A stretch of DNA of 64,000 nt from an uncultured Chthonomonas sp. GTDB lineage: Bacteria; Armatimonadota; Chthonomonadetes; Chthonomonadales; Chthonomonadaceae. Below the pieces are notes generated by a model that was not told the DNA's origin, made no database searches, and saw nothing but the letters and a program-made list of their open reading frames with translations. Below, one piece after another: positions 1-9,124 of the stretch (positions are counted from its first letter, which is position 1; each line of letters opens with the position of its first letter). Where the stretch lies: assembly GCA_903859705.1 (NCBI GenBank), contig CAIONQ010000017.1:62001-126000 (forward strand), in the 5' to 3' direction. The position numbers and the translations under genes are program-made.

Positions 1-1
1 A

Positions 2-427
2 ATTGAAACGATCAATGGGCTGCGTGCCGGAACCATTGAACGTAAGCCACAGAACTCGGATGCGGCAACCTACGCCGCTATGATAAAACCCGAAGACTGC
101 TTGCTATCCTGGAGTATGCCCGCCGCACAAATCAGGAGCAGAATTCAGGGATTGCTGCCAAAGCCGGGCGCATTTACAGTTTTCCAGGGCAAAAGGCTTA
201 AGCTCCACAGTACAGCAGTAAGCGAGGTGCAAACCGATGCGGCACCGGGTACCGTTGTTACTGTGAGCCGAAACCTGGCGGGCCTGGTGGTTGCAGCCGG
301 ACAAGGTACAAGCCTTCTTCTGCTTCAGGTACAACCAGATAACGGGAAACGCATGAGCGCAGACGCCTGGGCCAATGGTTTGAGAGTTAAGCCCGGAGAT
401 AAATTCGACGCGGATGCGCAGATCTAA
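2..427 (+). CDS. fmt: Methionyl-tRNA formyltransferase, C-terminal part (5' end outside the window)
   Basis: The reading frame is open from base 2, and 141 codons are visible before TAA at 425-427. The visible protein begins in the last strand of the catalytic domain: a TYAAMIKPED stretch matches the family's TYA-x-K-I-x-x-E-D junction. It then has the C-terminal OB-like domain with an IRSRIQGLLPKPGAFT segment. In the family this enzyme transfers a formyl group from 10-formyl-tetrahydrofolate to initiator Met-tRNA in the cytoplasm. The catalytic formyltransferase domain lies upstream of the window. A strong bidirectional terminator follows directly, facing the convergent DUF1501 gene. Nothing in the visible part is truncated or unusual. 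Confidence 0.9.
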   Translation: METINGLRAGTIERKPQNSDAATYAAMIKPEDCLLSWSMPAAQIRSRIQGLLPKPGAFTVFQGKRLKLHSTAVSEVQTDAAPGTVVTVSRNLAGLVVAAGQGTSLLLLQVQPDNGKRMSADAWANGLRVKPGDKFDADAQI

Positions 428-453
428 TCTGGATCACAAAACACAACAACAAT

Positions 454-494
454 AATGGGCCGCGAACAGATTAGCTCTGATATCGCGGCCCATT
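454..494. terminator. Bidirectional intrinsic terminator between fmt and the DUF1501 gene
   Basis: A perfect 12-bp stem pairs 454-465 (AATGGGCCGCGA) with 483-494, with a 17-nt loop. U-rich sequence follows on both strands (GGTTATTATATT on plus, ATTGTTGTTGTGTTTT on minus). It sits between two convergent genes and can end both transcripts. Confidence 0.85.
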
Positions 495-507
495 GGTTAT
501 TATATTG

Positions 508-1854
508 TCACCCAATCAACTGCGCTATGGGCGTGCCCTTTTCAGTAATGCTAACAGGGCGACCTATGGGAGTATTGAACGTTTTGGCGTTGTCCATCCC
601 AAGCAGCGCGGCATACGTCGCAAACAGATCGCACACCGGCGTGGGTTTGTCTGCAGGCTTTGTGCCGTCTTCGTTCGTGCTGCCATAAATGGTTCCGCCC
701 CTAACGCCTGCACCTGCCATAACTGCCGACCATGCACCCGGGTAGTGATCTCGCCCTTCGTTTCCATTGATCTTAGGTGTTCGGCCGAATTCACCCATCC
801 AGATGATCAAGGTATCATCCAGAAGCTTCCTATCCGTTAGATCCTTGATAAGGCTAGCCATGGCAGGATCAAAGGTGTTCATCTGCTTTTGAACGCGATT
901 GAAGTTGTCCTGATGCGTATCCCAGCCATCCAGCACAACTTCCACAAACCGCACACCGGCCTCAACCAGTCTGCGAGCCATAAGGCAGCCCCGCCCGAAG
1001 TTTGTATCGCCATATGCCGTTTTTACGCTCTCAGGCTCCTCAGAGATATCAAATGCCTTGAGGCGTGGCGAACGCATCATCTTTACGGCTTTGCCGTACA
1101 CTGAAACGCGCCCACTTACCTTTGGATCTCCTGTTTGCTTCGCAAAGTTGCCTTCCAACATAGCCAGAGCCTGCTGCCTGCGATCAAACCTGCCAGCATC
1201 CACATCCGCTGCATATGCCACGTTCTGCGGCATTTGCCCGGGAGTTTGTACTACCAGTGGGCCGTACTGCACTCCAAGAAACCCGGCACCGTAACTTGGG
1301 CCGCTAATGCTGACGAATCCCGGGAGATCAAAGTGTGGGTCGGCAAGCTCTTCTGTAACCCATGATCCCAGTGATGGGTGGACTACGGTGGGGTTGGGAG
1401 TGTATCCCGTGTGCATCAGATACTGAGCACGCTGATGGTTACCTTCCTTGCTTGTCATACTTCTAACAATAGCGATCTTATCGGCAACATCTGCTACTTG
1501 CGGAAGATGCTCACATATCTGAATATCCGCCGCGCGCGTTTTTATCGCTTTAAACGGTCCGCCAGTTACTGCACCCGGTTTTGGGTCCCAGGTATCAAGA
1601 TGGCTGGGCCCGCCGTTCATCCACAGCACAATGCAGGATTTTGGTTTTGCCTTCTTTGCCGTATATGCGGCTCTTGCCATTTCTGGCGCTGAGAGTTCAG
1701 CAAGCATGGCGCCCAACAGCATACCCATGCCCGATTTGATTACAGATCGGCGCCCGGGCATAACAATGCTTGAACCAGGGGTTGGGCCAGCACAGGTTGT
1801 GTTATCTGGGTGTAATTTCGTATTCAGGTTGTTGTACATATGTGAAGCGTCCAT
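508..1854 (-). CDS. DUF1501 family secreted protein
   Basis: The 448-residue protein belongs to the DUF1501 family (PF07394), an alkaline-phosphatase/sulfatase-like fold common in Planctomycetota and related bacteria, with no settled activity. A leader with GRRSVIK followed by a hydrophobic stretch resembles a twin-arginine signal. Family landmarks are WMNGGPSHLDTWDPKPG near the N-terminus and EFGRTPK followed by GRDHYPGAWS near the C-terminus. The ATG at 1854 is chosen because GGAGG lies 8 nt upstream; an in-frame ATG 18 bases further up has no comparable site. It lies 38 bp downstream of a DUF1549/DUF1553 gene on the same strand, the usual partner, so the two are probably co-transcribed and exported together. 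The substrate is unknown. Confidence 0.85.
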   Translation of the reverse strand: MDASHMYNNLNTKLHPDNTTCAGPTPGSSIVMPGRRSVIKSGMGMLLGAMLAELSAPEMARAAYTAKKAKPKSCIVLWMNGGPSHLDTWDPKPGAVTGGPFKAIKTRAADIQICEHLPQVADVADKIAIVRSMTSKEGNHQRAQYLMHTGYTPNPTVVHPSLGSWVTEELADPHFDLPGFVSISGPSYGAGFLGVQYGPLVVQTPGQMPQNVAYAADVDAGRFDRRQQALAMLEGNFAKQTGDPKVSGRVSVYGKAVKMMRSPRLKAFDISEEPESVKTAYGDTNFGRGCLMARRLVEAGVRFVEVVLDGWDTHQDNFNRVQKQMNTFDPAMASLIKDLTDRKLLDDTLIIWMGEFGRTPKINGNEGRDHYPGAWSAVMAGAGVRGGTIYGSTNEDGTKPADKPTPVCDLFATYAALLGMDNAKTFNTPIGRPVSITEKGTPIAQLIG

Positions 1855-1892
1855 AGAAACTGCCTCCAACATTACCGCGGTATCGTTCTATT

Positions 1893-3710
1893 TCAGTGAT
1901 TGAACATGAACTCACTAGAGTTCAATAAAGCCCACATCATGTCTTCATAGGCTTGCTGCCTTGGCGTTGCAGCCACGCTACGCAACTTGCCTGCCGCTTT
2001 TGCCAGAGGATTGTAACCGGAGTTAGGCGCTCCCTTTTTCCCGTTCTTCTTCGCTCGGGTGATCTCTTGAGGTACCTGTGCCAAGGGTGCAGTGGCAGCT
2101 ACTGGGCGTGCTTCGTTTACGTAGTGTTTCCACATGGCAGCTTCTGCCATTGTGGGTTTGCGAGATAGCGTTCTCAGATAAAGTGCCTCAACGCAGGCAT
2201 CATCTCCGCCAGCAATGCTCTCCAGTTCAGAGAGAGCTGTACCTGGGATAGGGCGAACAGAAGTGTTCACCAATCCACCGTTCAGCATCATCAGTGCCTG
2301 TGGAATCGTGCCTTCAAAGTCCTTTTGTTCAAACTCTTCATCCACATCAAACAAGAATTGGAACTGCCGCTGAAGCTGATACCGGATTTGATCGAGATTG
2401 CTGCCAACGTTCTGCTCCAGAGCGGGTTTGATGCCGGTTGCCTGAACCAGAGAATCGAGCATCTGATCTGGAGAGAGCGGTTTTAGCCGATATTTTGCCC
2501 AATAGATGTTCCCGACGCCCGGTTTTGCCTGCGCCGAAGCTGAAAGCTGATACACCTGTGTTGAAGTGATAAGCGCAATGAGATGCTTGATGTTAAAGCC
2601 CGAAGCCCTGAAATCATCGGCGAGTGAATGCAGAAGTTCTGGCATGTTTGCCGGGTTAGATGGCCTGAAGTCATCGATTGGCTCAACAAACCCCCTGCCT
2701 AAAAAGTGCGCCCAAATTCTGTTGACTATCGCCTCTGCGAACCATGGATTTTCTGGCGCCGTCATCCATGCGGCGAGGGAGCGTCTTCTGTTGCCAGCAT
2801 CACTGAATGATGTTCCATCCAGAGCACAGGGCTCGGCGGAAGCGTAATCTGCTATGGAGCCTGCTTTTTTACCTCTGGGCTGAAAAGGTCGTGCTACATC
2901 CTCAATATCCAGAACCCGAACCATTCCTTTTGTGTTGGCCTTTGCATCAACCGGCTTTGCACGGGTGTTTATAAAGTTTGCGGTAAAGCTGCGGAAATCT
3001 GCCTGTTTCCACTTCTCCGTTTTGTGATCATGACATTGAGCACACTGGATTTGCACACCAAGGAAGATGCGTGATGCATTGCCAGAGAGGTCTTCTGGCT
3101 TCCCCTGGTACTTCAGCAACCAGTTGGTAGCGCCGTTTATCTCTGGTTGCCCACCCTGTGCTGCAGCAGCGGACGGAGAAGGTGCGGCCCCCATCGCCAT
3201 CGCAAGCGTGCCTCCAGCACTGTTAACTCCGGATGCTGAGATGAGGTTGTAAACTACCTTGTCCCACGGAATATTGTGGTCAAACTGGGAATGTAGCCAG
3301 GAGCGAAATGCAGATCGGTCAACGGTTTGCGCTCGAACACTGCCACCCATCAGTACATGGTCCCAGTAATTAGTCCATGAGTCCGCATATGTAGGGCTAT
3401 CAAGGAGTGCTGCAACGGCCTGTGCGCGCTTATCTCGAGAATGATCCGAGATAAAGTCTGAAACGGCTGCTGCGGGAGGAATAACACCAGCGATATCAAG
3501 ATACACCCGGCGCAAATAGGCAGCATCGTCATCTGCCGGGGCAGGCACAATCCCCTTCTTTTGCCATTCCAGCCTTACCATGTGGTCTATGGCCGCTGGG
3601 GAGAGCGGTGTGCCGCCTGTGTCGCTTCGGGCCGGCACAGGAAAACAGGTAGCCGTACAAGATATGGCTGCAGAAACTATGAGCAAACAGGATAAAGCAG
3701 CTCGTTTCAT
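1893..3710 (-). CDS. DUF1549/DUF1553 secreted protein, short form
   Basis: This 605-residue protein starts with a hydrophobic signal peptide (cleavage near residue 25-30). It carries the DUF1549 domain (about residues 40-270) and the DUF1553 domain (about 310-600). The DUF1549 part contains the family's CAQCHDHKTEKW heme-c-like CxxCH motif, so covalent heme attachment is possible. Unlike the 1008-residue relative at 13908-16934, it lacks the N-terminal PSCyt1 CxxCH segment and the LamG-like insert. GGAG lies 7 nt before the ATG. It is the upstream member of a two-gene unit with the DUF1501 gene. These paired families are recurrent in Planctomycetes and allies, and their biochemical role is not established. 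Family assignment is firm; function is open. Confidence 0.85.
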   Translation of the reverse strand: MKRAALSCLLIVSAAISCTATCFPVPARSDTGGTPLSPAAIDHMVRLEWQKKGIVPAPADDDAAYLRRVYLDIAGVIPPAAAVSDFISDHSRDKRAQAVAALLDSPTYADSWTNYWDHVLMGGSVRAQTVDRSAFRSWLHSQFDHNIPWDKVVYNLISASGVNSAGGTLAMAMGAAPSPSAAAAQGGQPEINGATNWLLKYQGKPEDLSGNASRIFLGVQIQCAQCHDHKTEKWKQADFRSFTANFINTRAKPVDAKANTKGMVRVLDIEDVARPFQPRGKKAGSIADYASAEPCALDGTSFSDAGNRRRSLAAWMTAPENPWFAEAIVNRIWAHFLGRGFVEPIDDFRPSNPANMPELLHSLADDFRASGFNIKHLIALITSTQVYQLSASAQAKPGVGNIYWAKYRLKPLSPDQMLDSLVQATGIKPALEQNVGSNLDQIRYQLQRQFQFLFDVDEEFEQKDFEGTIPQALMMLNGGLVNTSVRPIPGTALSELESIAGGDDACVEALYLRTLSRKPTMAEAAMWKHYVNEARPVAATAPLAQVPQEITRAKKNGKKGAPNSGYNPLAKAAGKLRSVAATPRQQAYEDMMWALLNSSEFMFNH

Positions 3711-3849
3711 GGGCGCACTCCACTGTGTAATTCCAGAATTGATAACAGAACCGGATTGCTATTGGCAGAGTAATCTGCGTAAGTTGGCAGACGGACTAAC
3801 CAGCGATATGTTCACCGCCGCCAGCAAATTCATAGTGCGGCAGGCATAA

Positions 3850-5970
3850 TCAGCTCAGTTCCATCTCCGTCTGTGTGTCTGGATCTGGTACAACATCCGT
3901 TTGTTCTGGCAAAGTGGTCGCCACCAACTCTTCTTCAACTTCAGCCTGAGCTACCGATTTAGCGCAGGGTAATTCCGCATAAAGCTTCTCAAGTCTGTTC
4001 CACTTACTGGCTCTCGATGCAGCCGGCAAATACTTAACAAACTCTGCACCATAAGAGCGCGTTAGCATTCTGGAATCCATAATGGCCACAATTCCAGAGT
4101 CTCGCTTGGTGCGAATTAGCCTACCGAAACCCTGTTTAAGTTTGATTTGTGCCTGAGGAACTGAGAATTCATAAAACCAGTCGCCACCATGCTCTTGAAT
4201 GGCTTTTGTTCTGGCTTTTGTGATAGGCGAATCCGGCACGGCAAAAGGCAGCCTATCAATAACAACACAACTCAAGGCATCTCCCTGCACATCAATGCCT
4301 TCCCAAAAGGTCTGCAGCCCAAAAAGGCAGCCGTTTCCACTCTCCTTAAATTCGCGTATTAACGCTCCTGGTGGCATCTCACCTTGCTTAAAGAGCGGAA
4401 GGTCAACACGTTCTGAAAGTAGATCATAAACAGAGTTCATCATCGCCCGTGAAGTAAACAACAGAAATGAGCGGCCATTCGTGAGGGTTACCAGCTTCTC
4501 TATTTCATCTGCCATCTTTCGCGCATACTCGGCGCCAGGAGTTGGCTCTGGCATATGGGCGGGCACATATAGCACCGCATTCGCTTTATAATCGAAGGGG
4601 CTGCCTACTAGCTTTTCGATTGTGTTCTCTGGCAAGCCAAGCCGGGATTTTAGGTATGAAAACCCACCGGAATTTGCAAGTGTAGCCGAGATCAGAACGG
4701 CCGCGCCTTTCGCCTCAATGATTGGCAGCCAGAGTGCCTCACCAAGAATGGCTGAAATATCTACGGGCGTTATTCTGAGGGATACACGTTGTTCTGATGG
4801 GCGTGAGCCAGGGCGTGTTGGGGCCATTTCTCCCCAACGTATACTGTTAGGATCTTTCGAGTAGAACAACTGTTCCAGTTCTGTTCGGGCGGTGGAACAC
4901 ATGCGTGCAAGCCCTTCCAGGCGTTCTTTAAGCTCTTCGCGTTCCTTGGCCTGATCCAACAGTTCCTTTTGCAACTCTATCAGGCTATTGATGGCCTGGC
5001 CGGACTGTTTTTCAGTTTCCGGTCTTTGACCCGCTGTAAGGGCTTCCTCGAAAGTAAACTCCATCTTCCCTGTTTGTAGGAAAGGCCCGAAGAGCCTGGT
5101 ATTCAGATCCTCAATGGCATCGAGACGTTCTTTCGCAATATCCGCATCTTTAACCCGTTTAATTCGCTCCACGAGATGCGTTAGCTTTCGCGAGGAGAAC
5201 TCAACACCAAAAGCACCGGTCGCTACATCTTCCAGGTGATGCGCTTCGTCAAATACAACACAATCGTAATGCGGTAAGAAGCCTGCATCCGGGTTCTCTC
5301 GTTTTATGCAGAGATCTGCCAGAAAAAGCGCGTGGTTTACCACAAGTATGTCAGCATTTTGGGCCGTGCTTCGCATAGCATAATAGTGGCAACTACCGTA
5401 GTCTTTGCACTCAGTGCCAGGACACATCTCTGTGGTAGAGGTAACTTCACCCCAATTTGGGTAATTGAATGAGAGATCAGCAATATCTCCGCTGCAGGAA
5501 CCCGTGTTAGCCCATTTCATAAGGCGTTGGAATAGCGGATCTTGCTGAAGAAAAATATCGGTTCTTGCAAAATCAAGTGCAGAGCGGCAGAGATAGTTAC
5601 TTCTGCCCTTCATAAGCTCGAATGTAACGTTATCTTCTGCACCAGGAACGAGCGTAATCGCAAGCGGCAGATCTTTGTTAACTAGCTGGTTTTGCAGACT
5701 AATTGTGTGCGTGCTGATGATTGTGCGGCGTTCGTGAAGCAATGCGCCCTGAATAGCTGGCACTAGATATGCCATGGTTTTACCAACGCCGGTGCCAGCC
5801 TCAGCAACGCATAGCTTTCCAGATGACATCGCCTGTTCGATGGCCTGCGACACTTCTATCTGCTCAGGACGAGATTCGTAGCCGGGTAGAACATCGGCAA
5901 GCGGACCTCTGGGACCAAAAAATGCAGCAATGGATAGGTTAGCTGAGCGTTTTGTAGCTTTACGGCTCAC
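3850..5970 (-). CDS. dinG: DinG/XPD-type ATP-dependent DNA helicase with Fe-S cluster
   Basis: This superfamily 2, 5'-3' DNA helicase (706 residues) matches the DinG branch. In order it has Walker A GTGVGKT (about residues 59-65), four candidate cluster cysteines C128, C183, C188 and C194, a DEAH box (about 241-244), and the late motifs WEGIDV and QGFGRLIRT. The cysteine spacing C-x4-C-x5-C in the second half matches the E. coli DinG cluster. The GTG at 5970 is preferred because AGAGGA lies 6-7 nt upstream. The in-frame ATG at 6021 falls in the loop of the nuoI terminator hairpin and is probably not used. Such helicases act on DNA repair intermediates and R-loops. The acidic, low-complexity C-terminal tail (about 30 residues) is a small oddity. 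It appears to be transcribed alone. Confidence 0.88.
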   Translation of the reverse strand: MSRKATKRSANLSIAAFFGPRGPLADVLPGYESRPEQIEVSQAIEQAMSSGKLCVAEAGTGVGKTMAYLVPAIQGALLHERRTIISTHTISLQNQLVNKDLPLAITLVPGAEDNVTFELMKGRSNYLCRSALDFARTDIFLQQDPLFQRLMKWANTGSCSGDIADLSFNYPNWGEVTSTTEMCPGTECKDYGSCHYYAMRSTAQNADILVVNHALFLADLCIKRENPDAGFLPHYDCVVFDEAHHLEDVATGAFGVEFSSRKLTHLVERIKRVKDADIAKERLDAIEDLNTRLFGPFLQTGKMEFTFEEALTAGQRPETEKQSGQAINSLIELQKELLDQAKEREELKERLEGLARMCSTARTELEQLFYSKDPNSIRWGEMAPTRPGSRPSEQRVSLRITPVDISAILGEALWLPIIEAKGAAVLISATLANSGGFSYLKSRLGLPENTIEKLVGSPFDYKANAVLYVPAHMPEPTPGAEYARKMADEIEKLVTLTNGRSFLLFTSRAMMNSVYDLLSERVDLPLFKQGEMPPGALIREFKESGNGCLFGLQTFWEGIDVQGDALSCVVIDRLPFAVPDSPITKARTKAIQEHGGDWFYEFSVPQAQIKLKQGFGRLIRTKRDSGIVAIMDSRMLTRSYGAEFVKYLPAASRASKWNRLEKLYAELPCAKSVAQAEVEEELVATTLPEQTDVVPDPDTQTEMELS

Positions 5971-6000
5971 GAAGATTCCTCTAGATATCAACAGATAAAA

Positions 6001-6038
6001 GTTAAAGCTGGCACAGCGCATGCTTTGCCAGCTTTAAC
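6001..6038 (-). terminator. Intrinsic terminator downstream of nuoB-nuoI
   Basis: A perfect 13-bp stem pairs 6001-6013 with 6026-6038 around a 12-nt loop. Read leftward it is followed by TTTTATCT. It separates nuoI from the helicase gene on the same strand. Confidence 0.85.
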
Positions 6039-6070
6039 AGAGATTTACAACACGGCTATCTTACCGCTAA

Positions 6071-6640
6071 TTAATGTGACGACGCTGCGGGTTCTACAAC
6101 CGTTATTGCCGTTAACGGAATAAGGCCGGTGATAGGTGCGGGTTCCAACAGCATCTCTTTGGTGTACAGAAAATCATCGCGATGATAATCTGCAAGTTCA
6201 AAGTCTTTGCGAAGCACGATGGCACCCGTTGGGCATGCATCCTGACAAAAGCCGCAAAAAATACAACGGATCATATTGATCTCGTATTTAACTGCATAGC
6301 GTTCGCCGGGAGAGTAGCGATTATCGTCTGAGTTTTCAGAAGCCTGCACATAGATGCAGCGCGCCGGGCATGCACCCGCACAAAGGCTGCAGCCAATGCA
6401 CTTTTCAAGCCCATTCTCATACCGCGTGAGTACATGGCGCCATCGGGTGCGGGGGAACTGCTCTCGCCGTTCTTCCGGATACTGAATGGTTTCTGTAGGC
6501 CGCAGTTTGATCTGCTGCTGAAGATAGTGCTTAAACGTGATGCCAAAACCAGTGGCAAGAGCCTTTGTACCCAGGGCTGGCTCGGCAAGAGCCTGCTGGG
6601 TTTCTTTTACTCGTCGGGTCAGATCAGTAAGAAATCCCAT
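6071..6640 (-). CDS. nuoI: NADH-quinone oxidoreductase subunit I
   Basis: The 189-residue protein carries two complete 4Fe-4S ferredoxin motifs, CIGCSLCAGACP and CIFCGFCQDACP. In complex I these hold clusters N6a and N6b, which pass electrons toward NuoB. The amphipathic N-terminal region and the length are normal for NuoI. The start lies 7 nt after the nuoB stop codon, so the two are co-transcribed and probably translationally coupled. A strong terminator follows. Other complex I genes (nuoA, C, D, H, J-N) are absent from the window, so the subunit must join products encoded elsewhere, or serve another membrane hydrogenase or quinone reductase. NuoI of complex I is the best call. Confidence 0.92.
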   Translation of the reverse strand: MGFLTDLTRRVKETQQALAEPALGTKALATGFGITFKHYLQQQIKLRPTETIQYPEERREQFPRTRWRHVLTRYENGLEKCIGCSLCAGACPARCIYVQASENSDDNRYSPGERYAVKYEINMIRCIFCGFCQDACPTGAIVLRKDFELADYHRDDFLYTKEMLLEPAPITGLIPLTAITVVEPAASSH

Positions 6641-6647
6641 GGAAGGA

Positions 6648-7223
6648 TCAGGCCCTTTCTATATCTGCGCCGGTTTGAATGATACGCGGTTTTAGTTCAA
6701 GAAGCTTACCAGAGCCCTGTGCCTTGATCTTTTCCTGGAGCTTGATAACACCATAGATCAATGCGTCTGGACTTGGCGGGCATCCGGGAACGTACACATC
6801 TACCGGGATTATCTGATCGACACCCTGGATAACCGCGTAATTGTTGTACACGCCGCCAGAGGACGCACAGGCACCCATCGAGATAACCCATTTTGGGTTA
6901 GGCATCTGATCATAGATCTGGCGCAGTACCGGGCCCATTTTAGTGGAAACTCGGCCAGCAACAATCATGACATCTGCCTGACGAGGCGTGGCGCGGAAAA
7001 CTTCGGCACCAAATCGGCTGAGGTCAAACCGCGAGGAAACCGAGGCCATCATTTCGATTGCACAGCATGCCAGACCAAATGTAAGCGGCCAGAGGCTGTT
7101 TCGGCGAGCCCAACCGACAAGGTCATCCAATCGTGCGAGGACGAACGGAGATCCGCCAGGACCAAAGTTGGGTGTCGGCGTTGCGGAGTCGTGAACCGAA
7201 ATCTCCATAACAGATCGTGACAC
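6648..7223 (-). CDS. nuoB: NADH-quinone oxidoreductase subunit B
   Basis: The 191-residue protein is the peripheral-arm subunit that holds the terminal 4Fe-4S cluster N2 and reduces quinone. All four ligand positions are visible: the tandem cysteines in LACCAIEM, the cysteine in MGACASSGG, and the one in VPGCPPSPD. The GTG at 7223 is selected because AAGGAG lies exactly 7 nt upstream. An ATG at 7208 would also give a plausible but shorter protein. It is followed after 7 nt by nuoI. Having B directly beside I is unusual, because the standard order is A-B-C-D-E-F-G-H-I. Upstream lies the convergence-free 129-bp gap to aroC. Confidence 0.93.
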   Translation of the reverse strand: MSRSVMEISVHDSATPTPNFGPGGSPFVLARLDDLVGWARRNSLWPLTFGLACCAIEMMASVSSRFDLSRFGAEVFRATPRQADVMIVAGRVSTKMGPVLRQIYDQMPNPKWVISMGACASSGGVYNNYAVIQGVDQIIPVDVYVPGCPPSPDALIYGVIKLQEKIKAQGSGKLLELKPRIIQTGADIERA

Positions 7224-7352
7224 GTGCAAACTCCTTCAGGAAAAGCTTGACGACGAGTTCGCGCAATTGTGCACAAACACCTCGAAACGCTAATATTGTA
7301 CCGCAATAGAGCGCGGATTTGAGTCGGGAAGTTGAGCCGGTTCGAGCCTATC

Positions 7353-8435
7353 TCAGCCCCGGAGTGCCTGCTGACGCAGGTAGTGGTCTGCTAGCGTGAG
7401 TGCAGCCATTGCCTCGACTGCGGCAATGGCTCTCGGTAGCACACAGGGATCATGCCGGCCCTTTGCTTTAAAGGAAGCCGCTTCCCCATCTACTGTTACG
7501 GTATTTTGCTCTCGCATGATTGTGGCAGTTGGTTTAAAAGCCACCCGGAGAACAATGTTTTCACCGTTGGATATTCCACCTTGAATACCACCGGAACGAT
7601 TGGTAACGGTCCTTACGCTGCCGTCACGCATTTCAAACGCGTCATTGTGCTGCGAACCGCGCATCTGCGTGCTGGCAAAGCCTTCTCCAATTTCAAAGCC
7701 GCGAGTTGCAGGAATGGACATCATTGCCTTTGCCAGATCTGCCGTTAGCTTATCAAACACAGGTTCCCCCAGCCCAACTGGCACATTAGAGGCAACCAGT
7801 TCAACCACGCCACCAAGTGAGTCACCATCCCGGCGTGCGTCTTCAATCAGCGCAATCATCCGCTCAGCTGCATCAGGATCCGGGCAGCGGACAATGTTGG
7901 CCTCAACATGCTGCCTTGTTACAGATTGAGGATCCAAATGAGCTTGTATATCCGCGATGCTTTTAACATACGCCGTAATTGTGGTTCCGCACCGTTGACT
8001 AAGCAGCGAGCGAGCAATAGCGCCGCCAGCAACTCTGCCAGCGGCCTCACGGTAAGACGACCTGCCTCCACCGCGGTAATCTCGCATTCCAAATTTGGCC
8101 TGGTACGTGTAATCGGCATGAGATGGCCGAAACAGATCGCGCATTTCGCTGTAATCTTTCGATCGTTGATCTGCATTGCGAACCATCATAGCAATGGGGG
8201 TGCCCATTGCCACACCATCCACCACGCCTGAAAGTATTTCGACGGCATCATCTTCGCGGCGTTGCGTTGTAATGCGGCTCTGTCCCGGGCGGCGGCGGTC
8301 CATATCTTCCTGAATTTCGTCAAGAGATATCACGATACCGGGCAGGCAGCCATCCACCACGCAACCCACCGAGGCACCGTGGGATTCGCCCCAGGTTGTT
8401 ATTCTAAACAGATTTCCAAAAGTGCTACCAGACAT
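7353..8435 (-). CDS. aroC: Chorismate synthase
   Basis: The enzyme converts 5-enolpyruvylshikimate-3-phosphate to chorismate, the last common step of aromatic amino acid synthesis, using reduced FMN in the cytoplasm. The 360-residue protein has the full family length and all signatures: [10 protein letters not shown] at the N-terminus, [37 protein letters not shown], and [13 protein letters not shown] with FKPTATI near the C-terminus. The ATG at 8435 begins 4 nt after the stop codon of an acetyltransferase gene, so the two form an operon. There are no breaks or missing residues. Confidence 0.97.
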   Translation of the reverse strand: MSGSTFGNLFRITTWGESHGASVGCVVDGCLPGIVISLDEIQEDMDRRRPGQSRITTQRREDDAVEILSGVVDGVAMGTPIAMMVRNADQRSKDYSEMRDLFRPSHADYTYQAKFGMRDYRGGGRSSYREAAGRVAGGAIARSLLSQRCGTTITAYVKSIADIQAHLDPQSVTRQHVEANIVRCPDPDAAERMIALIEDARRDGDSLGGVVELVASNVPVGLGEPVFDKLTADLAKAMMSIPATRGFEIGEGFASTQMRGSQHNDAFEMRDGSVRTVTNRSGGIQGGISNGENIVLRVAFKPTATIMREQNTVTVDGEAASFKAKGRHDPCVLPRAIAAVEAMAALTLADHYLRQQALRG

Positions 8436-8439
8436 GTGC

Positions 8440-8901
8440 TTAAGATACCATATTGCCGGAATCTAGGGTTAGTTTCCGATCCATATCGAGGTGTGGAATT
8501 CCCACTTCCTCAAACTCATCACCATGGGTGGCATATCCTAACCGCTCATAAAACCCAACAGCCGATTTCCGGGCATGCAGTACCATTCGTCTATAACCCA
8601 GCGTTATCGCCTTTTCTTCTGAGGCATTTACCAGCGCTCTGCCGAGCCCGGTGCCCTGTAGTTCTGGGGCAACGGCCACCTGCCGCATCTGGATATCACC
8701 ACCATTTCGCGGGGTAAGCAGCAATACGGCACACATCTTGCCGCCGATTAATATTGCAAGATGTGTGTCGGCAACTTCTGAAGCAAGTTGCTCGGAGGTA
8801 AATGTTAAACCAAGGGGCTCTCTTAGCACGCGGTACCGTAGAGCAACCTCTTCCTGATACCTATCGGAACCATGTTCAACTTCGATGATCTGAAAATCCA
8901 A
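8440..8901 (-). CDS. GNAT family N-acetyltransferase
   Basis: This 153-residue single-domain GNAT acetyltransferase should use acetyl-CoA in the cytoplasm; the acceptor is unknown. The acetyl-CoA loop is clear in motif A ([16 protein letters not shown]-x-x-G-x-G/A type), and the C-terminal [10 protein letters not shown] motif is typical. The overall layout resembles the ElaA/YjcF-like group of small GNATs. The start is TTG at 8901, with GAGG 9 nt upstream. It lies upstream of aroC with a 4-nt gap, so it is probably the first gene of that transcript. Nothing in the sequence links its substrate to the shikimate pathway. Confidence 0.82.
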   Translation of the reverse strand: MDFQIIEVEHGSDRYQEEVALRYRVLREPLGLTFTSEQLASEVADTHLAILIGGKMCAVLLLTPRNGGDIQMRQVAVAPELQGTGLGRALVNASEEKAITLGYRRMVLHARKSAVGFYERLGYATHGDEFEEVGIPHLDMDRKLTLDSGNMVS

Positions 8902-9035
8902 CTCTGTTTACCTCTAATATTTAGTTGGCTACTTGATACCCTATATGCTTTTGAATTGGACATCAGAGCATGTACTGCGTTTCCCCCCACCCGCAGGAAA
9001 TGCAGATGTAACGGTATAACAGGAGGAATACATCG

Positions 9036-9065
9036 TTGCCCCCTGGGCTGCGTAAGGGCCAATAA
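9036..9065 (+). other. Possible nine-codon leader ORF before the 9125 lipoprotein gene
   Basis: AGGAGG at 9021-9026 is followed after 9 nt by a TTG-initiated ORF of nine codons. It ends in TAATG, overlapping the in-frame ATG at 9065 of the downstream gene. A second AACAGGAGG lies at 9109-9117, again before a TTG. This may be a leader peptide or merely a decoy site. There is no coding evidence beyond the ribosome binding site. Confidence 0.25.
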
Positions 9066-9124
9066 TGAGGTATTTCCGCCTTGATCGGGTTGAACTTTAC
9101 AAAGGTTCAACAGGAGGGCTTCAA

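Noticed and set aside
5971-6021. Upstream in-frame ATG for the DinG-type helicase at 6021
   Set aside because: The codon lies in the loop of the nuoI terminator hairpin, and the GTG at 5970 has an AGAGGA site at the right distance.
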